Below, piece after piece: positions 1 through 8,408 of a DNA stretch of 64,000 nucleotides; position 1 is the first letter of the stretch, and each line of letters opens with the position of its first letter. The notes beneath the pieces are model-generated. The model was given only the letters and a program-made list of their open reading frames with translations, was not told where the DNA came from and did not search any database. The position numbers were made by a program, and so were the translations under genes. Source of the stretch: Aggregicoccus sp. 17bor-14 (GTDB lineage Bacteria > Myxococcota > Myxococcia > Myxococcales > Myxococcaceae); NCBI RefSeq assembly GCF_009659535.1, contig NZ_VJZZ01000006.1:124001-188000 (forward strand). Reading direction: 5' to 3'.

Positions 1-121
1 TCGTGGCGTAGGGGCTGGTGGTGTTCCACTCCAGGTACTTCGGAGCCATCCAGCCGGCGATGAAGCCGCCCAGCAGTGCGCCGGCGAGCATCAGGGTGAT
101 GACGGTGCGGAGCAGGGACAT
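1..121 (-). CDS. Small membrane protein, partial (C-terminus outside window)
   Basis: Reading leftward from an ATG at 121, the frame stays open to the window edge and gives 40 residues. It begins MSLLRTVITLMLAGALLGGF, a hydrophobic segment with a small-residue cluster, and continues GWMAPKYLEW. This looks like a single membrane helix or an uncleaved signal anchor. I do not recognise the family, and the C-terminus is cut off by the window. It is divergent from the small membrane gene at 218. Confidence 0.5.
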   Translation of the reverse strand, partial: MSLLRTVITLMLAGALLGGFIAGWMAPKYLEWNTTSPYAT

Positions 122-217
122 GGCGCATGCCTCGTGAGCAGGGAGGGAGACTGGGGCCTGGCTTAGCCCAGCACGCCCGGGCGGCAAAGGCCGCCCTACC
201 CATGCTATGGCCACGGT

Positions 218-493
218 GTGCCGCTCCTGCCACTCGCCACCCTGTTCGCGCTCGCCGCGCTCGTCTGCGCCTTCTTCCTCGTCCGCCACGCCTTCGCGCG
301 CAGCGTGGGCACCGGGATGCTGGTGCTGCTGCTGCCCGCCTACGTGCTCGTGTACGCGTTCAGCCAGTTCGAGCACCGGCGCAAGGGGCTGATCGTGGCG
401 GGCTTCGTGGCCTGCAGCGTGCTCGCGGCGCTGCTGCTGGGCGTGGGGCTCGCGGCGCTGCAGCCCGCGCTCCCGCCTCCTCCGCGCTTCTAG
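218..493 (+). CDS. Small hypothetical membrane protein
   Basis: This is a 91-residue protein that starts at GTG; the two nearby ATGs at 202 and 207 are out of frame. Hydrophobic stretches at about residues 4-22, 32-48 and 60-80 suggest three short membrane helices, with a basic patch (EHRRKG) between the last two and a proline-rich end. No family is recognised. Its stop codon shares the palindromic CTAG at 490-493 with the stop codon of the convergent queE gene. Length and hydrophobicity support a real gene, but the start codon is uncertain. Confidence 0.5.
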   Translation: MPLLPLATLFALAALVCAFFLVRHAFARSVGTGMLVLLLPAYVLVYAFSQFEHRRKGLIVAGFVACSVLAALLLGVGLAALQPALPPPPRF

Positions 494-1182
494 ACCCCGC
501 GCGCGACCGGGTCCCAGACGTACTTGTGCAGCTGCAGCTGGAAGCGCACCGGGAGCCGGTCCGCGATGATCCACTCGGCGAGCTCGCGCGGGTGCAGCTT
601 CTCGAACACGGTGGAGAAGAGCAGCCCGTAGGGCTTCTTCAGCAGGCCGTGCTCCTCGATGAGCCGGCGGCTCCAGTCGTAGTCCTCGCGGCTGCCGATG
701 ACGAGCTTGAGCTCGTCGTTGCCGTTCATGCTGGTGAGGTTGCGCAGGTCGTTGCGGTCGCACTCGCCCGAGGACGGCGTCTTCATGTCCACGATCTTGT
801 GGACCGCCGGGGGCACGAGCCGCACGTCGATGGCGCCCGAGGTCTCCAGCAGCACGGTGAGCCCCTCGGCGAGCAGCGCCTCCATCAGCGGGTAGACGCC
901 CGGCTGCAGCAGGGGCTCGCCGCCGGTCACCTCCACCAGGGGCGCGTTCATCCCGCGCACCTCCTGCACCACGTCCGCGATGCTGCGCCGCTGCCCGCCG
1001 TGGAAGGCGAACTCGCTGTCGCAGTAGCTGCAGCGCAGGTGGCAGCCGGTGAGCCGCACGAAGGCGCACAGCAGCCCCGCGTGCGAGCTCTCGCCCTGCA
1101 CCGAGAGGTAGGTCTCCTTCACCACCACCGAGTCGGCGGAGGGGAGGCGGCGGGGCTCGATATGGGGGCGCGCGGCGGGCAT
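490..1182 (-). CDS. queE: 7-carboxy-7-deazaguanine synthase QueE (radical SAM)
   Basis: The 230-residue protein is the radical-SAM enzyme that rearranges 6-carboxytetrahydropterin to 7-carboxy-7-deazaguanine, a step towards preQ0 and queuosine. The 4Fe-4S ligands are visible as CHLRCSYC (C47, C51, C54), and the SAM-binding GGEP is at 87-90. The start, with KETYLSVQGESSHAG at about 22-36, matches the substrate-facing segment of the family. Length is normal for QueE. No other queuosine gene is adjacent. It lies 64 bases downstream of nudC on the same strand. Confidence 0.93.
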   Translation of the reverse strand: MPAARPHIEPRRLPSADSVVVKETYLSVQGESSHAGLLCAFVRLTGCHLRCSYCDSEFAFHGGQRRSIADVVQEVRGMNAPLVEVTGGEPLLQPGVYPLMEALLAEGLTVLLETSGAIDVRLVPPAVHKIVDMKTPSSGECDRNDLRNLTSMNGNDELKLVIGSREDYDWSRRLIEEHGLLKKPYGLLFSTVFEKLHPRELAEWIIADRLPVRFQLQLHKYVWDPVARGV

Positions 1183-1246
1183 GGGAGGGAGGCCTTTAAC
1201 CGCACGCGGGGCGCGCTGCGCAAGCGCTACCCGCCCCTCCGCAGGG

Positions 1247-2083
1247 CTAGCGGGGAGCCTGCCCCTTGCGCGCGAGGTAGTCGTCGATGAGGCGGCGCGC
1301 GATGGAGAGCGGCGGGGGCAGGGGCGGCATCGCGTCCGCGCGGAACCACGCGGCTTCCGCGATCTCCTTCGGGTCCAGCTGCAGCGCGCCGCCCGCGTAC
1401 TGCGCGGTGAAGCCCACCATCAGCGAGCGCCCGAAGGGCCAGGGCTGGCTGCCGAAGTAGCGCACCTCGCGCAGCTCCACGCCCACCTCCTCGCGCACCT
1501 CGCGCACCACCGTCTCCTCGAGCGACTCGCCCGGCTCCACGAAGCCCGCGAGCAGGCTGAACCACTTGCCGGGGAAGTTCGCCCCGCGCGCGAGCAGCAC
1601 CTCGTCCCCGCGCTCGATGAGCACGATCACCGCGGGGCTGATGCGCGGGTAGAAGACCGCGTGGCAGGCGGGGCAGCGGCGCGCCCGCTCGCCCTCGGCG
1701 AGCTGCGTGGGGGTGGCGCAGCGCCCGCAGTAGCGGTGCATCACGTCCCACTCGCTGATGGCGATGGCGCGCCCCACCATGCCGAAGCGCGCCTCGTCCA
1801 CCGTGCCGTAGAGCGTGCGCGCGGGCGCGAGCCGCAGCGGCGCGGGCAGCTCCACCCCTGCGCGCAGCGGCGCGGTGAAGCAGGCCTGCTCGCCCAGCAT
1901 GCCGAGGAAGTGCAGGGGGCCGTCCGCGAGGGGCTGCACCTGCGCGAAGGCGGGCAGCTGCGGCGCCGCGCCCTCGGCCTGCGCCACCACCACCTCCATG
2001 CCCTGGGCGAGCACCAGCTGCGCCGGGGCGCCGGGAGCGGGTTCGGGAGCCTGGTGACCGGGGACGAAGAGGGCGCTGGGCAT
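1247..2083 (-). CDS. nudC: NADH pyrophosphatase NudC (Nudix hydrolase; RNA deNADding)
   Basis: The 278-residue protein hydrolyses NADH to NMNH and AMP and, in the known family, removes NAD caps from RNA. A four-cysteine zinc site, CGRC then CPAC, precedes the catalytic domain. The Nudix box reads GFVEPGESLEETVVREVREE (GX5EX7REXXEE), followed by SQPWPFGRS, the hallmark that separates NudC from other Nudix enzymes. The ATG at 2083 gives the family's usual N-terminal domain; the frame is open much further upstream, but that stretch is the overlapping lipoprotein gene in another frame. The lipoprotein stop is only 14 bases upstream, so the two are probably cotranscribed. Confidence 0.93.
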   Translation of the reverse strand: MPSALFVPGHQAPEPAPGAPAQLVLAQGMEVVVAQAEGAAPQLPAFAQVQPLADGPLHFLGMLGEQACFTAPLRAGVELPAPLRLAPARTLYGTVDEARFGMVGRAIAISEWDVMHRYCGRCATPTQLAEGERARRCPACHAVFYPRISPAVIVLIERGDEVLLARGANFPGKWFSLLAGFVEPGESLEETVVREVREEVGVELREVRYFGSQPWPFGRSLMVGFTAQYAGGALQLDPKEIAEAAWFRADAMPPLPPPLSIARRLIDDYLARKGQAPR

Positions 2084-2097
2084 GGGCGGCGCGAAAG

Positions 2098-2544
2098 CTA
2101 ACGCGCCCCCTCCACCCCGCGCACGGTGAAGGAGCGGCTGCGCGCGGCGAGCACCCCCGTGCCGTGCGCCTCCAGCTGGTAGGCGCCCACGTGCATCAGG
2201 GTGAGGTTGGGGAAGGTGGCCCGCCCGTCCTGGGTGTACGCCACCGCGCCGCGCAGGTTCTCTCCGCTCGTGCGCAGCGGCAGGGTCAGCTCCACCGGCA
2301 CCGAGAGGTCGCGCACGCGCTCGCCCGCCGCGTCCACCACCTCCACGGTGACGACCGGCTCGATGGGCGCCCCGGACAGCGCGTCCGAGGGCTCCACCGC
2401 GAAGCGCAGGCTGTGCGCCACCTGCAGCTGGTCCGTCTCGCCGCTGCCGCCCCCGGACCCGCAGGCCCCGAGCCCCAGCGCCCACGCCCCCAGCACGAGC
2501 CCCCGCAGCAGCCCGCCTCCCCGCCCTCCGCCCCGATGCCCCAC
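2098..2544 (-). CDS. Putative lipoprotein with an Ig-like domain
   Basis: Starting at GTG 2544 gives 148 residues: a hydrophobic signal ending in a lipobox (LGLGAC) followed by a Gly/Ser spacer, then a beta-rich domain. That domain has the rhythm of bacterial Ig-like modules: PVVTVEVVDAAGERV, then PVELTL, then GRATFPNLTL, then GAYQLEA. It is probably exported and lipid-anchored, but the role is unknown. The open frame extends to an ATG at 2646, but the extra residues are low-complexity Gly/Arg and would bury the signal peptide. It lies directly upstream of nudC; no functional link is evident. Confidence 0.72.
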   Translation of the reverse strand: MGHRGGGRGGGLLRGLVLGAWALGLGACGSGGGSGETDQLQVAHSLRFAVEPSDALSGAPIEPVVTVEVVDAAGERVRDLSVPVELTLPLRTSGENLRGAVAYTQDGRATFPNLTLMHVGAYQLEAHGTGVLAARSRSFTVRGVEGAR

Positions 2545-2668
2545 GCAGCCACCTCCGCCCCTCACAGGTGGGCCCGCGCGCGGGAGGCGGCAAACCCCGC
2601 CGTCCTCTTCTGGGCGTGCGCCGCGCGCCTCCGTGGCCCAGCGCACAGCCTCCCTGTCCTGCAGAACG

Positions 2669-3145
2669 TCAGCCCTCTGCCAGCAGGCGCTGCATGTGGC
2701 GGTGGGGCACGCCCACCTCCTCGAAGGGCTCGCCGTACACCGCGTAGCCCAGCCGCTCGTAGAAGGGCAGCACGGCCGCGCGCGCGTGCAGGTGCACCCG
2801 CGCCACCCCGCGCCGCCGCAGCTCCGCCTCGAGGTGGCGCACCAGCCGCGCCCCCAGCCCCTGGCCCTGCAGCCGCGGGCTCACCGCCATCTGGAAGAGC
2901 CGCCCGCCGGAGGGCTCGCCAGCGGCGCTGTCCGGGTGGAAGAGCACGCAGCCCACCACCTCGTCGCCTGCATGCGCGACGAGGTGCAGGCTCTGCGCCT
3001 CGAAGGGGAAGGTGACGCTCTCGCGCGGGCGGCCCAGGGGCTCGCGCAGCACGCGGAAGCGCAGCTCCAGCTCGCCCGCGTAGAGCGGGTCCGCGGGGGT
3101 GATGAAGCGCAGCGCGAAGGAGGGCGCGTCAGGGGAGGAGGACAC
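2669..3145 (-). CDS. GNAT-family N-acetyltransferase
   Basis: This is a 158-residue single-domain acetyltransferase of the GNAT fold. The acetyl-CoA pyrophosphate loop is visible as RLQGQGLGARL at about residues 91-101, preceded by the strand FQMAVSP. The C-terminal motif B region PFYERLGYAVYGEPF is also typical (compare ElaA/RimI-like enzymes). The acceptor substrate cannot be predicted. The start lies 9 bases after the TonB-dependent receptor stop on the same strand, so it is likely the second gene of that unit. Confidence 0.88.
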   Translation of the reverse strand: MSSSPDAPSFALRFITPADPLYAGELELRFRVLREPLGRPRESVTFPFEAQSLHLVAHAGDEVVGCVLFHPDSAAGEPSGGRLFQMAVSPRLQGQGLGARLVRHLEAELRRRGVARVHLHARAAVLPFYERLGYAVYGEPFEEVGVPHRHMQRLLAEG

Positions 3146-3154
3146 GGGCGCGCC

Positions 3155-6076
3155 TCAGTAGCTGCCGGTGAGCTGCAGGGTGAAGGTGCGGCGGTACTGG
3201 GGCACGGCGCTCGCGGCGCTCGGCGCGAGCGAGGGCAGGGCGTACGCGGCATCCAGCAGGTTCTGCACGCCGGCGAAGTAGCGCAGCCGCCCGTAGTCGC
3301 CCGAGACGCCGAGCCCCACCAGCAGCGCCTCGCCGCCCTCCGAGCCGCGCCCCCCGCCGCGCGCGCTCTGGTACGTCGCCTGGGTGGCGAGCCGCACGCT
3401 GCCGTCCGCCACGGGCAGGAGCAGCCGCGCCGTGGCGAGGTGGCGAGGCCCCAGCGCCGCCACCTCCGCGGGCGCCTCCTCCAGCCGCGCCCAGGTGTAG
3501 GAGACGTCCACCAGCAGCAGCCGCCCCGGCTGCCAGTGCAGGCCGGCCTCCGCGCTCCAGTCCCGGGCGCTGCCCTCGGCGTTCGCGAACGCGACGCAGG
3601 CCGCCGTGACGCAGCCGTCCTGCGGCGCGAGCACCACCAGGTCGCTGAGCCGGGTGAGGCTCGCGCCCACGGTGAGGCGCAGCGCGTCGTTCAGGTCGTG
3701 CGAGTGCTCGAGGGCGAGCGTGGCCGCGTACTCCGAGCCGAGCGTCGAACCGGCCACTGCGCCGGCGCCCGGCGCGAGCGCGGGCGCGTAGAGCTCGCGC
3801 GGGCTGGGGGCGCGAAAGGCCCGGCCCACCGAGAGCCGGGTGAGCCCCGCGGCGTAGGGGTGCGCGAGCAGCGCGAGCTCCGCGGACACCGGCAGCCCGT
3901 CCACCCCCTGCACGCTGTCCACGCGCAGGCCGCCGAGCAGCTGCAGCCGCGGGTGCAGCTGCACCTCGTCGCGCACGAAGAGGCCGAGCTGCGTGCGCCC
4001 CGGCAGCGAGACGGTGTCGGGCGCGGCGTCGCTCTCGGGGGCGAGCCGCTCTCCTTCCGCGCGCAGCTGCCCCTGCGCCTGCACCCCGAGGGTGAGCTGC
4101 TGGCGCGCGCCCAGCTGCAGCCCCAGCCGCGCCTCGCCGCCCAGCGCGTCGGTGGCCCCCGCGTCCGTGCTGCGCCCGGCGCCCGCCGCGTAGGCCCAGT
4201 GGCCGCGCACGCGGCTCGCGTCGTAGCTCCCGCGCACGCTCAGGCTCGCGCGCTCGCCGAAGCGGTGCTCCCAGCGCGCCTCGGCGAAGGCGCGCACCGT
4301 CTGCGCCTGGGTGCCGGCCGCGCCCACGAGCGTGCCGCGCGGGGCGGTGGGGATGTCCTTGCGCCGCGCATCCAGCTGGCCGAGCAGGGTGAAGCTGCCC
4401 AGGCGGGCGCGCGCGCTCGCGCTCGCGGCGCGCTCCTCGTCGAGCCCCTCCACCGTGACGCCTTCGGAGAGCGCAGTGAACTCCGCGCCGCGGCTGCGCC
4501 CCACCGCCGCGCTCAAGAGGAGGCTGCGGGCAGGGCCGCCCTGCGCCTCGAGCGAGGCGGTGGCGTGCCCGCGCACCCCGCCCAGCGCCGCGAGCGCGCC
4601 CGTCACCTCCAGGTGCTGGCCTGCGCCGAGCGAGTCGCGCGGCACCACGTTCACCACCCCGAGCAGCGCGCCCGAGCCGTAGAGCAGGCTCGCGGGGCCG
4701 CGCACCACCTCGAGCCGCTCCACCTCGTCCAGGTCCACCGCCAGGTCGCTCCCCGCGTACGCGCGCGCGTCCCAGCCGCCGTTGAGCGGGTGGCCGTCCC
4801 AGAGCACCAGCAGGCGGCTGCCCACGTCGGAGGGGGCCTCGAAGCCGCGCACCCCGAGCGAGGTGAGGCGGCGGTCGTCGGTGAGGAAGAAGCCGCTCAC
4901 CCCCGCGAGCGCCTCCGAGAGCGTGGTGTAGCCGAAGGCGCGCAGCTCCTCCTGGGAGAGCACGGTGGTGGAGGCGGCGAGCGCGTCCATGGGGGTGGGG
5001 CGGCCGGTGGCGGCCGCGACGGGCGGCGGCGTGTAGCGCAGCGCCAGGTGCACGCTCGTCTCCTGGTCGCGCACCACCTCCACCTGCTGCTGCTGCGGGC
5101 GCACCTCGTTGCTCTCCACCTCCAGGGTGTGCGGGCCCTCGCTCAGGGTGAGCAGCGCGGGCAGGGTGCCCTGCGGCTTGCCGTCCACCTTGAGGTGCGC
5201 GCCCTCGCGGCTCGCCGTCACGCGCAGGCGCCCGGTGGGCCCCGCCTCGTGCCCCTCCTCGAGCGCCACCTGCGCCTGCACGCTGCCGTCCTCCGGCACG
5301 TCCACCGCCACGCTCGCGCTCGCGTGGCCCGGCGCGCTCACGTGCAGCTGGTGGCGCCCGGCGGAGAGCGGGAACTTCCCGGGCACCCGGCCCACGAGCG
5401 CCCCGCCGGGGCCTCCCTCGCGCACCTCGGCGCCCTCGGGGCTGCCCGTGAGCTCCACCTGGCCCACGATGGGCGCGAGCTCGAGCGCCTGCGCGAGCTG
5501 GCGCCCCTTCACCGGCACCACGAAGGCCTCGGCCGGGCGAAAGCCCTCCTTGCGCGCGATGAGCCGCGCGCGCACCCCGGGCGGCAGCACCAGCGTGAGC
5601 GGCGTCTTGCCGCGCGCGCCCGCCGCGTCCAGCCGCCCCACGTAGAGGTCCGCGCCGCGCGGGTTCGAGTCCACGCGCACCAGCGCCACCTTCGGCCGCA
5701 GCCGCTCGAGCGAGCGGCGCACCTCCGTCACGTCGTCGTCATCCAACCCCGAGCCGAGGCCCTCGGGCGACTGCGAGAGCTCGTCGTAGTAGCGGTAGGC
5801 CTCGGTGGGGCGCTCGAGCGCCTCGTAGCAGCGCGCGATGTTGAAGAGCACGCTGCGGTTGGGCACCAGGCGGTAGCTGGTGAAGTACTGCTGCAGCGCG
5901 AGGTTGAAGTTGCCCTTCGCGTACGCCTCGTTGCCCAGCTCGAAGGCCACGTCCGCCTCGTCCGCGGTGCTGCTCGCGGCGCGCGCGGCCGGGGCGCCGA
6001 GCAGCATCAGCAGCGCGAGCGCGAGCGCGGCCGCGAGGGCGGTGGAGCGGGGGGGCAGGGGGGACACGGGGCGCAT
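3155..6076 (-). CDS. TonB-dependent outer-membrane receptor with N-terminal TPR and PEGA domains
   Basis: From ATG 6076 the protein is 973 residues. Domains in order: signal peptide 1-33; a TPR-like segment about 41-100 (LGNEAYAKGNFNLALQQY); three PEGA-like beta modules about 131-200, 205-272 and 283-345 (for example VDSNPRGADLYVGRL and TASREGAHLKVDGKPQG); a plug about 365-480 (SLGVRGFEAPSD, then VEVVRGPASLLYGSGALLGVVNV); and a 22-strand-type barrel ending in TLQLTGSY. The usual role is energised uptake of siderophores, cobalamin or glycans across the outer membrane; the substrate is unknown here. Fusing TPR and PEGA ahead of the plug is unusual. An in-frame ATG at 6133 is possible but would put charged residues before the signal peptide. 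Confidence 0.88.
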   Translation of the reverse strand: MRPVSPLPPRSTALAAALALALLMLLGAPAARAASSTADEADVAFELGNEAYAKGNFNLALQQYFTSYRLVPNRSVLFNIARCYEALERPTEAYRYYDELSQSPEGLGSGLDDDDVTEVRRSLERLRPKVALVRVDSNPRGADLYVGRLDAAGARGKTPLTLVLPPGVRARLIARKEGFRPAEAFVVPVKGRQLAQALELAPIVGQVELTGSPEGAEVREGGPGGALVGRVPGKFPLSAGRHQLHVSAPGHASASVAVDVPEDGSVQAQVALEEGHEAGPTGRLRVTASREGAHLKVDGKPQGTLPALLTLSEGPHTLEVESNEVRPQQQQVEVVRDQETSVHLALRYTPPPVAAATGRPTPMDALAASTTVLSQEELRAFGYTTLSEALAGVSGFFLTDDRRLTSLGVRGFEAPSDVGSRLLVLWDGHPLNGGWDARAYAGSDLAVDLDEVERLEVVRGPASLLYGSGALLGVVNVVPRDSLGAGQHLEVTGALAALGGVRGHATASLEAQGGPARSLLLSAAVGRSRGAEFTALSEGVTVEGLDEERAASASARARLGSFTLLGQLDARRKDIPTAPRGTLVGAAGTQAQTVRAFAEARWEHRFGERASLSVRGSYDASRVRGHWAYAAGAGRSTDAGATDALGGEARLGLQLGARQQLTLGVQAQGQLRAEGERLAPESDAAPDTVSLPGRTQLGLFVRDEVQLHPRLQLLGGLRVDSVQGVDGLPVSAELALLAHPYAAGLTRLSVGRAFRAPSPRELYAPALAPGAGAVAGSTLGSEYAATLALEHSHDLNDALRLTVGASLTRLSDLVVLAPQDGCVTAACVAFANAEGSARDWSAEAGLHWQPGRLLLVDVSYTWARLEEAPAEVAALGPRHLATARLLLPVADGSVRLATQATYQSARGGGRGSEGGEALLVGLGVSGDYGRLRYFAGVQNLLDAAYALPSLAPSAASAVPQYRRTFTLQLTGSY

Positions 6077-6478
6077 TGTGCGCCGGGGCTCACCCGGGGG
6101 TGCAAGCACGGAGGCGCGGGGGGCGCCGCGCATGTCCAGCGGGAGAACACGCCGCTGTCCGGGTTTGCGCCACCCGTACCGCCAGGCGAAAGCCCAGCAG
6201 GGCCCACGACTTGGCCTGCGCGCTGTCAGCGCGCTTTACAGCGCGGGTGCGCGAGGACGCCGCAGCCCCGGGCGCTCAAGTGCGCGGGATTGCACGTGCG
6301 CCGGTGCTGCCGCCTCTCTGGCCCACGGGTTGCTCATGGCGCACGCCGCGCCGGGGCGGTGCTCCATCGACGGCGTCTCGAGTCGCTTCACCTGCTTCAA
6401 CGGCCGAGGACCTCCTCGGGAGGGGAGGGCCGGTGCGCCTCTGGAGCGCGCCGGCCCTCCTCCCTTCTTCCGTCCGCC
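6077..6478. other. Intergenic region between receptor and methyltransferase
   Basis: About 400 bases without a convincing gene. It should hold the promoter of the receptor-acetyltransferase unit next to 6077. Next to 6478 it holds a strong GC-rich hairpin that fits transcript ending for the methyltransferase gene. Open frames crossing it have no recognisable protein features. Confidence 0.5.
6418..6464 (-). terminator. Hairpin downstream of methyltransferase gene
   Basis: The arms at 6418-6438 and 6446-6464 pair over nearly 20 bases (GGGCCGGTGCGC against GCGCGCCGGCCC, then GGGAGG against CCTCCC with one or two unpaired G). The structure begins 15 bases beyond the methyltransferase stop. No T-tract follows, so it may be a Rho-assisted or 3'-end-protecting hairpin rather than a classic intrinsic terminator. 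Confidence 0.5.
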
Positions 6479-7333
6479 TCAGCGCCGCGCGCTCAGCGCG
6501 TACATCAGCGGCAGCGCGGGCACGTCCTCGGCGAGCGCGTAGCGGCGCGGGCCCACCTCGCGCATCCCGGGCAGCAGCCGGCAGCCGTTGGCGTACGGGT
6601 ACTCCTCGAAGCGCTCGAGGGTGAGCCCCGCCGCGAGCAGCGCGCCCACCACGTCCGCGAGGCCCCACTGGAAGGAGTGGTCCGGGTGCGGGTTGCGGAA
6701 GTCCTTCACCCCCTCCTCGTAGCCCCAGGGCACCAGCCCCTCGCCCGACTGGGCCACGTAGTCGCCCACGCCCGGCGTCTGCACGTGCACGCCGCCGCCG
6801 TACGGATGGGTGAGCTGCAGGCGCCCGTCCGGCCCCGGCTCGAAGAGGCCGAGCACCGGGTGGAACTCCACGAGGCAGAAGCGCCCGCCGGGGGCGAGCA
6901 CCCGCGCGAGCCCGCGCGCCCAGGCGCCGAGGTCGCTGAGCCAGAGGATGGCGCCGTAGGAGCTGAAGGCGAGGTCGAAGCGGCACTCGGGCGCCTCCTG
7001 CAGCCAGTCCAGCACGTCCGCGCGCTCGAAGGTGGCGGCGAGGCCCGTGTCGCGCGAGAGCGCGCGCGCCCTGTCCACCGCCACGTCGCTGATGTCCACG
7101 CCCGTCACCCTCGCGCCCCGCGCCGCGAGGCTGAGGGAGTCCGCTCCTGCGTTGCACTGCAGGTGCGCCAGGCGCTTGCCCGCGAGCGGCCCCAGCAGCG
7201 CGAGCTCCTCGGGAAACAGCGTGCTGCCCCCCTCGCGCAGGAAGCGCGCCTGGCCACCCTTGTGGCTCTCGTGCGCGGCGGTGGCCGCGTTCCAGGTGAG
7301 GCGGTTCGCCTCGTGCAGGTCCTTCCTCGCCAT
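6479..7333 (-). CDS. Class I SAM-dependent methyltransferase
   Basis: This 284-residue protein has a Rossmann-type methyltransferase core. Motif I is modified to LAHLQCNAGADSLSLA, followed by the acidic ribose-binding strand VTGVDISD and a post-motif ADVLDWL. The N-terminus (ANRLTWNAATAAHESHK) resembles small-molecule methyltransferases of the UbiE/Trm9 type. The substrate is unknown. The ATG at 7333 is well placed. The next gene on this strand (DUF1361) ends 78 bases upstream, so cotranscription is possible but not shown. Confidence 0.85.
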   Translation of the reverse strand: MARKDLHEANRLTWNAATAAHESHKGGQARFLREGGSTLFPEELALLGPLAGKRLAHLQCNAGADSLSLAARGARVTGVDISDVAVDRARALSRDTGLAATFERADVLDWLQEAPECRFDLAFSSYGAILWLSDLGAWARGLARVLAPGGRFCLVEFHPVLGLFEPGPDGRLQLTHPYGGGVHVQTPGVGDYVAQSGEGLVPWGYEEGVKDFRNPHPDHSFQWGLADVVGALLAAGLTLERFEEYPYANGCRLLPGMREVGPRRYALAEDVPALPLMYALSARR

Positions 7334-7411
7334 GGCCGCTGCCTCCCCCGGGTGCTGCGCGGTTCCGCGCTCCTGCTTACCCGAACGGCGCGCGGCGTGC
7401 GCGGTGGCGGC

Positions 7412-8119
7412 CTACGCGCGCGGCGGGGCCGGCGTGCGGCGCAGGAGCGCAAAGGCTACCGAGGACAGCAGCATCAGCGCGCCGAACACCCCCGTCACGC
7501 TGAGCAGCCCGGGGTGGGCGGAGGGCGCGCGCAGGTGCGCGAGCACCTGGAGGCAGAGCGCGCCGGGCGCGCCGAGCAGGTCCCAGCTGTTCCAGCGCAG
7601 CACCCGTCCCAGCCAGATGCCGTAGCCGCACGCGACGCAGGTGAGCGCCGCGAGCGCCCACGCGGCCGCCGCGCCCCAGCGCGCCTCCCAGCGCGCGCGC
7701 CACACCTCGAGCGAGAGCAGCCCCAGCAGCCAGCCCGTGGCGGCGAAGAGCGCGAGCAGCCCGATGTCCAGCCACACGGGCACGCCGGGGCGCACGCGCA
7801 GGTGCACGAAGTCCGTGAGCAGGTAGGGCGCGTTGGGCAGGAAGAGCGCCCAGAGCACGAGCAGCGCCCCCTGCAGCGGCGCGGGCGCGCGCGGCCCCAG
7901 CGCCGCGGCGCAGAGGGCAAACGCATACGGCGCCCAGGCGAGCGCGAGGTTCCAGGCGAGGAAGATGAAGCTCGCGCGCTCGCTCAGCCGCAGCCGCAGG
8001 AGGAGCAGCGCGAGCGCGGCGGCGCTGCCCAGCAGCGCGGGCAGCAGGCCGCAGGCGGGCGGCGCCGTGCGGGCGAGCGCCCGCGCACGAGCAGGAGAGT
8101 CCGGGAGGGGGAAGGCCAT
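7412..8119 (-). CDS. DUF1361 integral membrane protein
   Basis: From ATG 8119 this is a 235-residue protein with six or so membrane helices. The family signature is clear: WALFLPNAPYLLTDFVHL, then the later GYGIWLGRVLRWNSWD. DUF1361 proteins have no established biochemical function. The frame remains open to 8410, but the extra 97 residues are low-complexity and lack hydrophobic helices, so the internal ATG giving the normal family length was chosen. It is divergent from the carrier gene at 8409. Confidence 0.85.
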   Translation of the reverse strand: MAFPLPDSPARARALARTAPPACGLLPALLGSAAALALLLLRLRLSERASFIFLAWNLALAWAPYAFALCAAALGPRAPAPLQGALLVLWALFLPNAPYLLTDFVHLRVRPGVPVWLDIGLLALFAATGWLLGLLSLEVWRARWEARWGAAAAWALAALTCVACGYGIWLGRVLRWNSWDLLGAPGALCLQVLAHLRAPSAHPGLLSVTGVFGALMLLSSVAFALLRRTPAPPRA

Positions 8120-8408
8120 GCGCGACCCGGGGAGCAAGGCCTGCGCCAGCGCGTCACCTGTCCGGATGTGGGAATGCACCCTGCCCGCACGGTGCACGGC
8201 CCGGCAGAGGGGCCGGCGCGCGCCCTGCGCCACGTGCGCCGCCCACGCGCCGGCGGCGGCGCTAGCGTCTGCCTCCGGCATGGCCCACGACTCCACGCGC
8301 ACTCCGCCGCCCCCTGCACCGAAGGAGGGAATAGACCCGGGCCCCGGAGGTTCGGGCGCCCACGGCGGCGCAGGGCGCGCCGGCACACGAGGGGCGAGCG
8401 CACACTCC

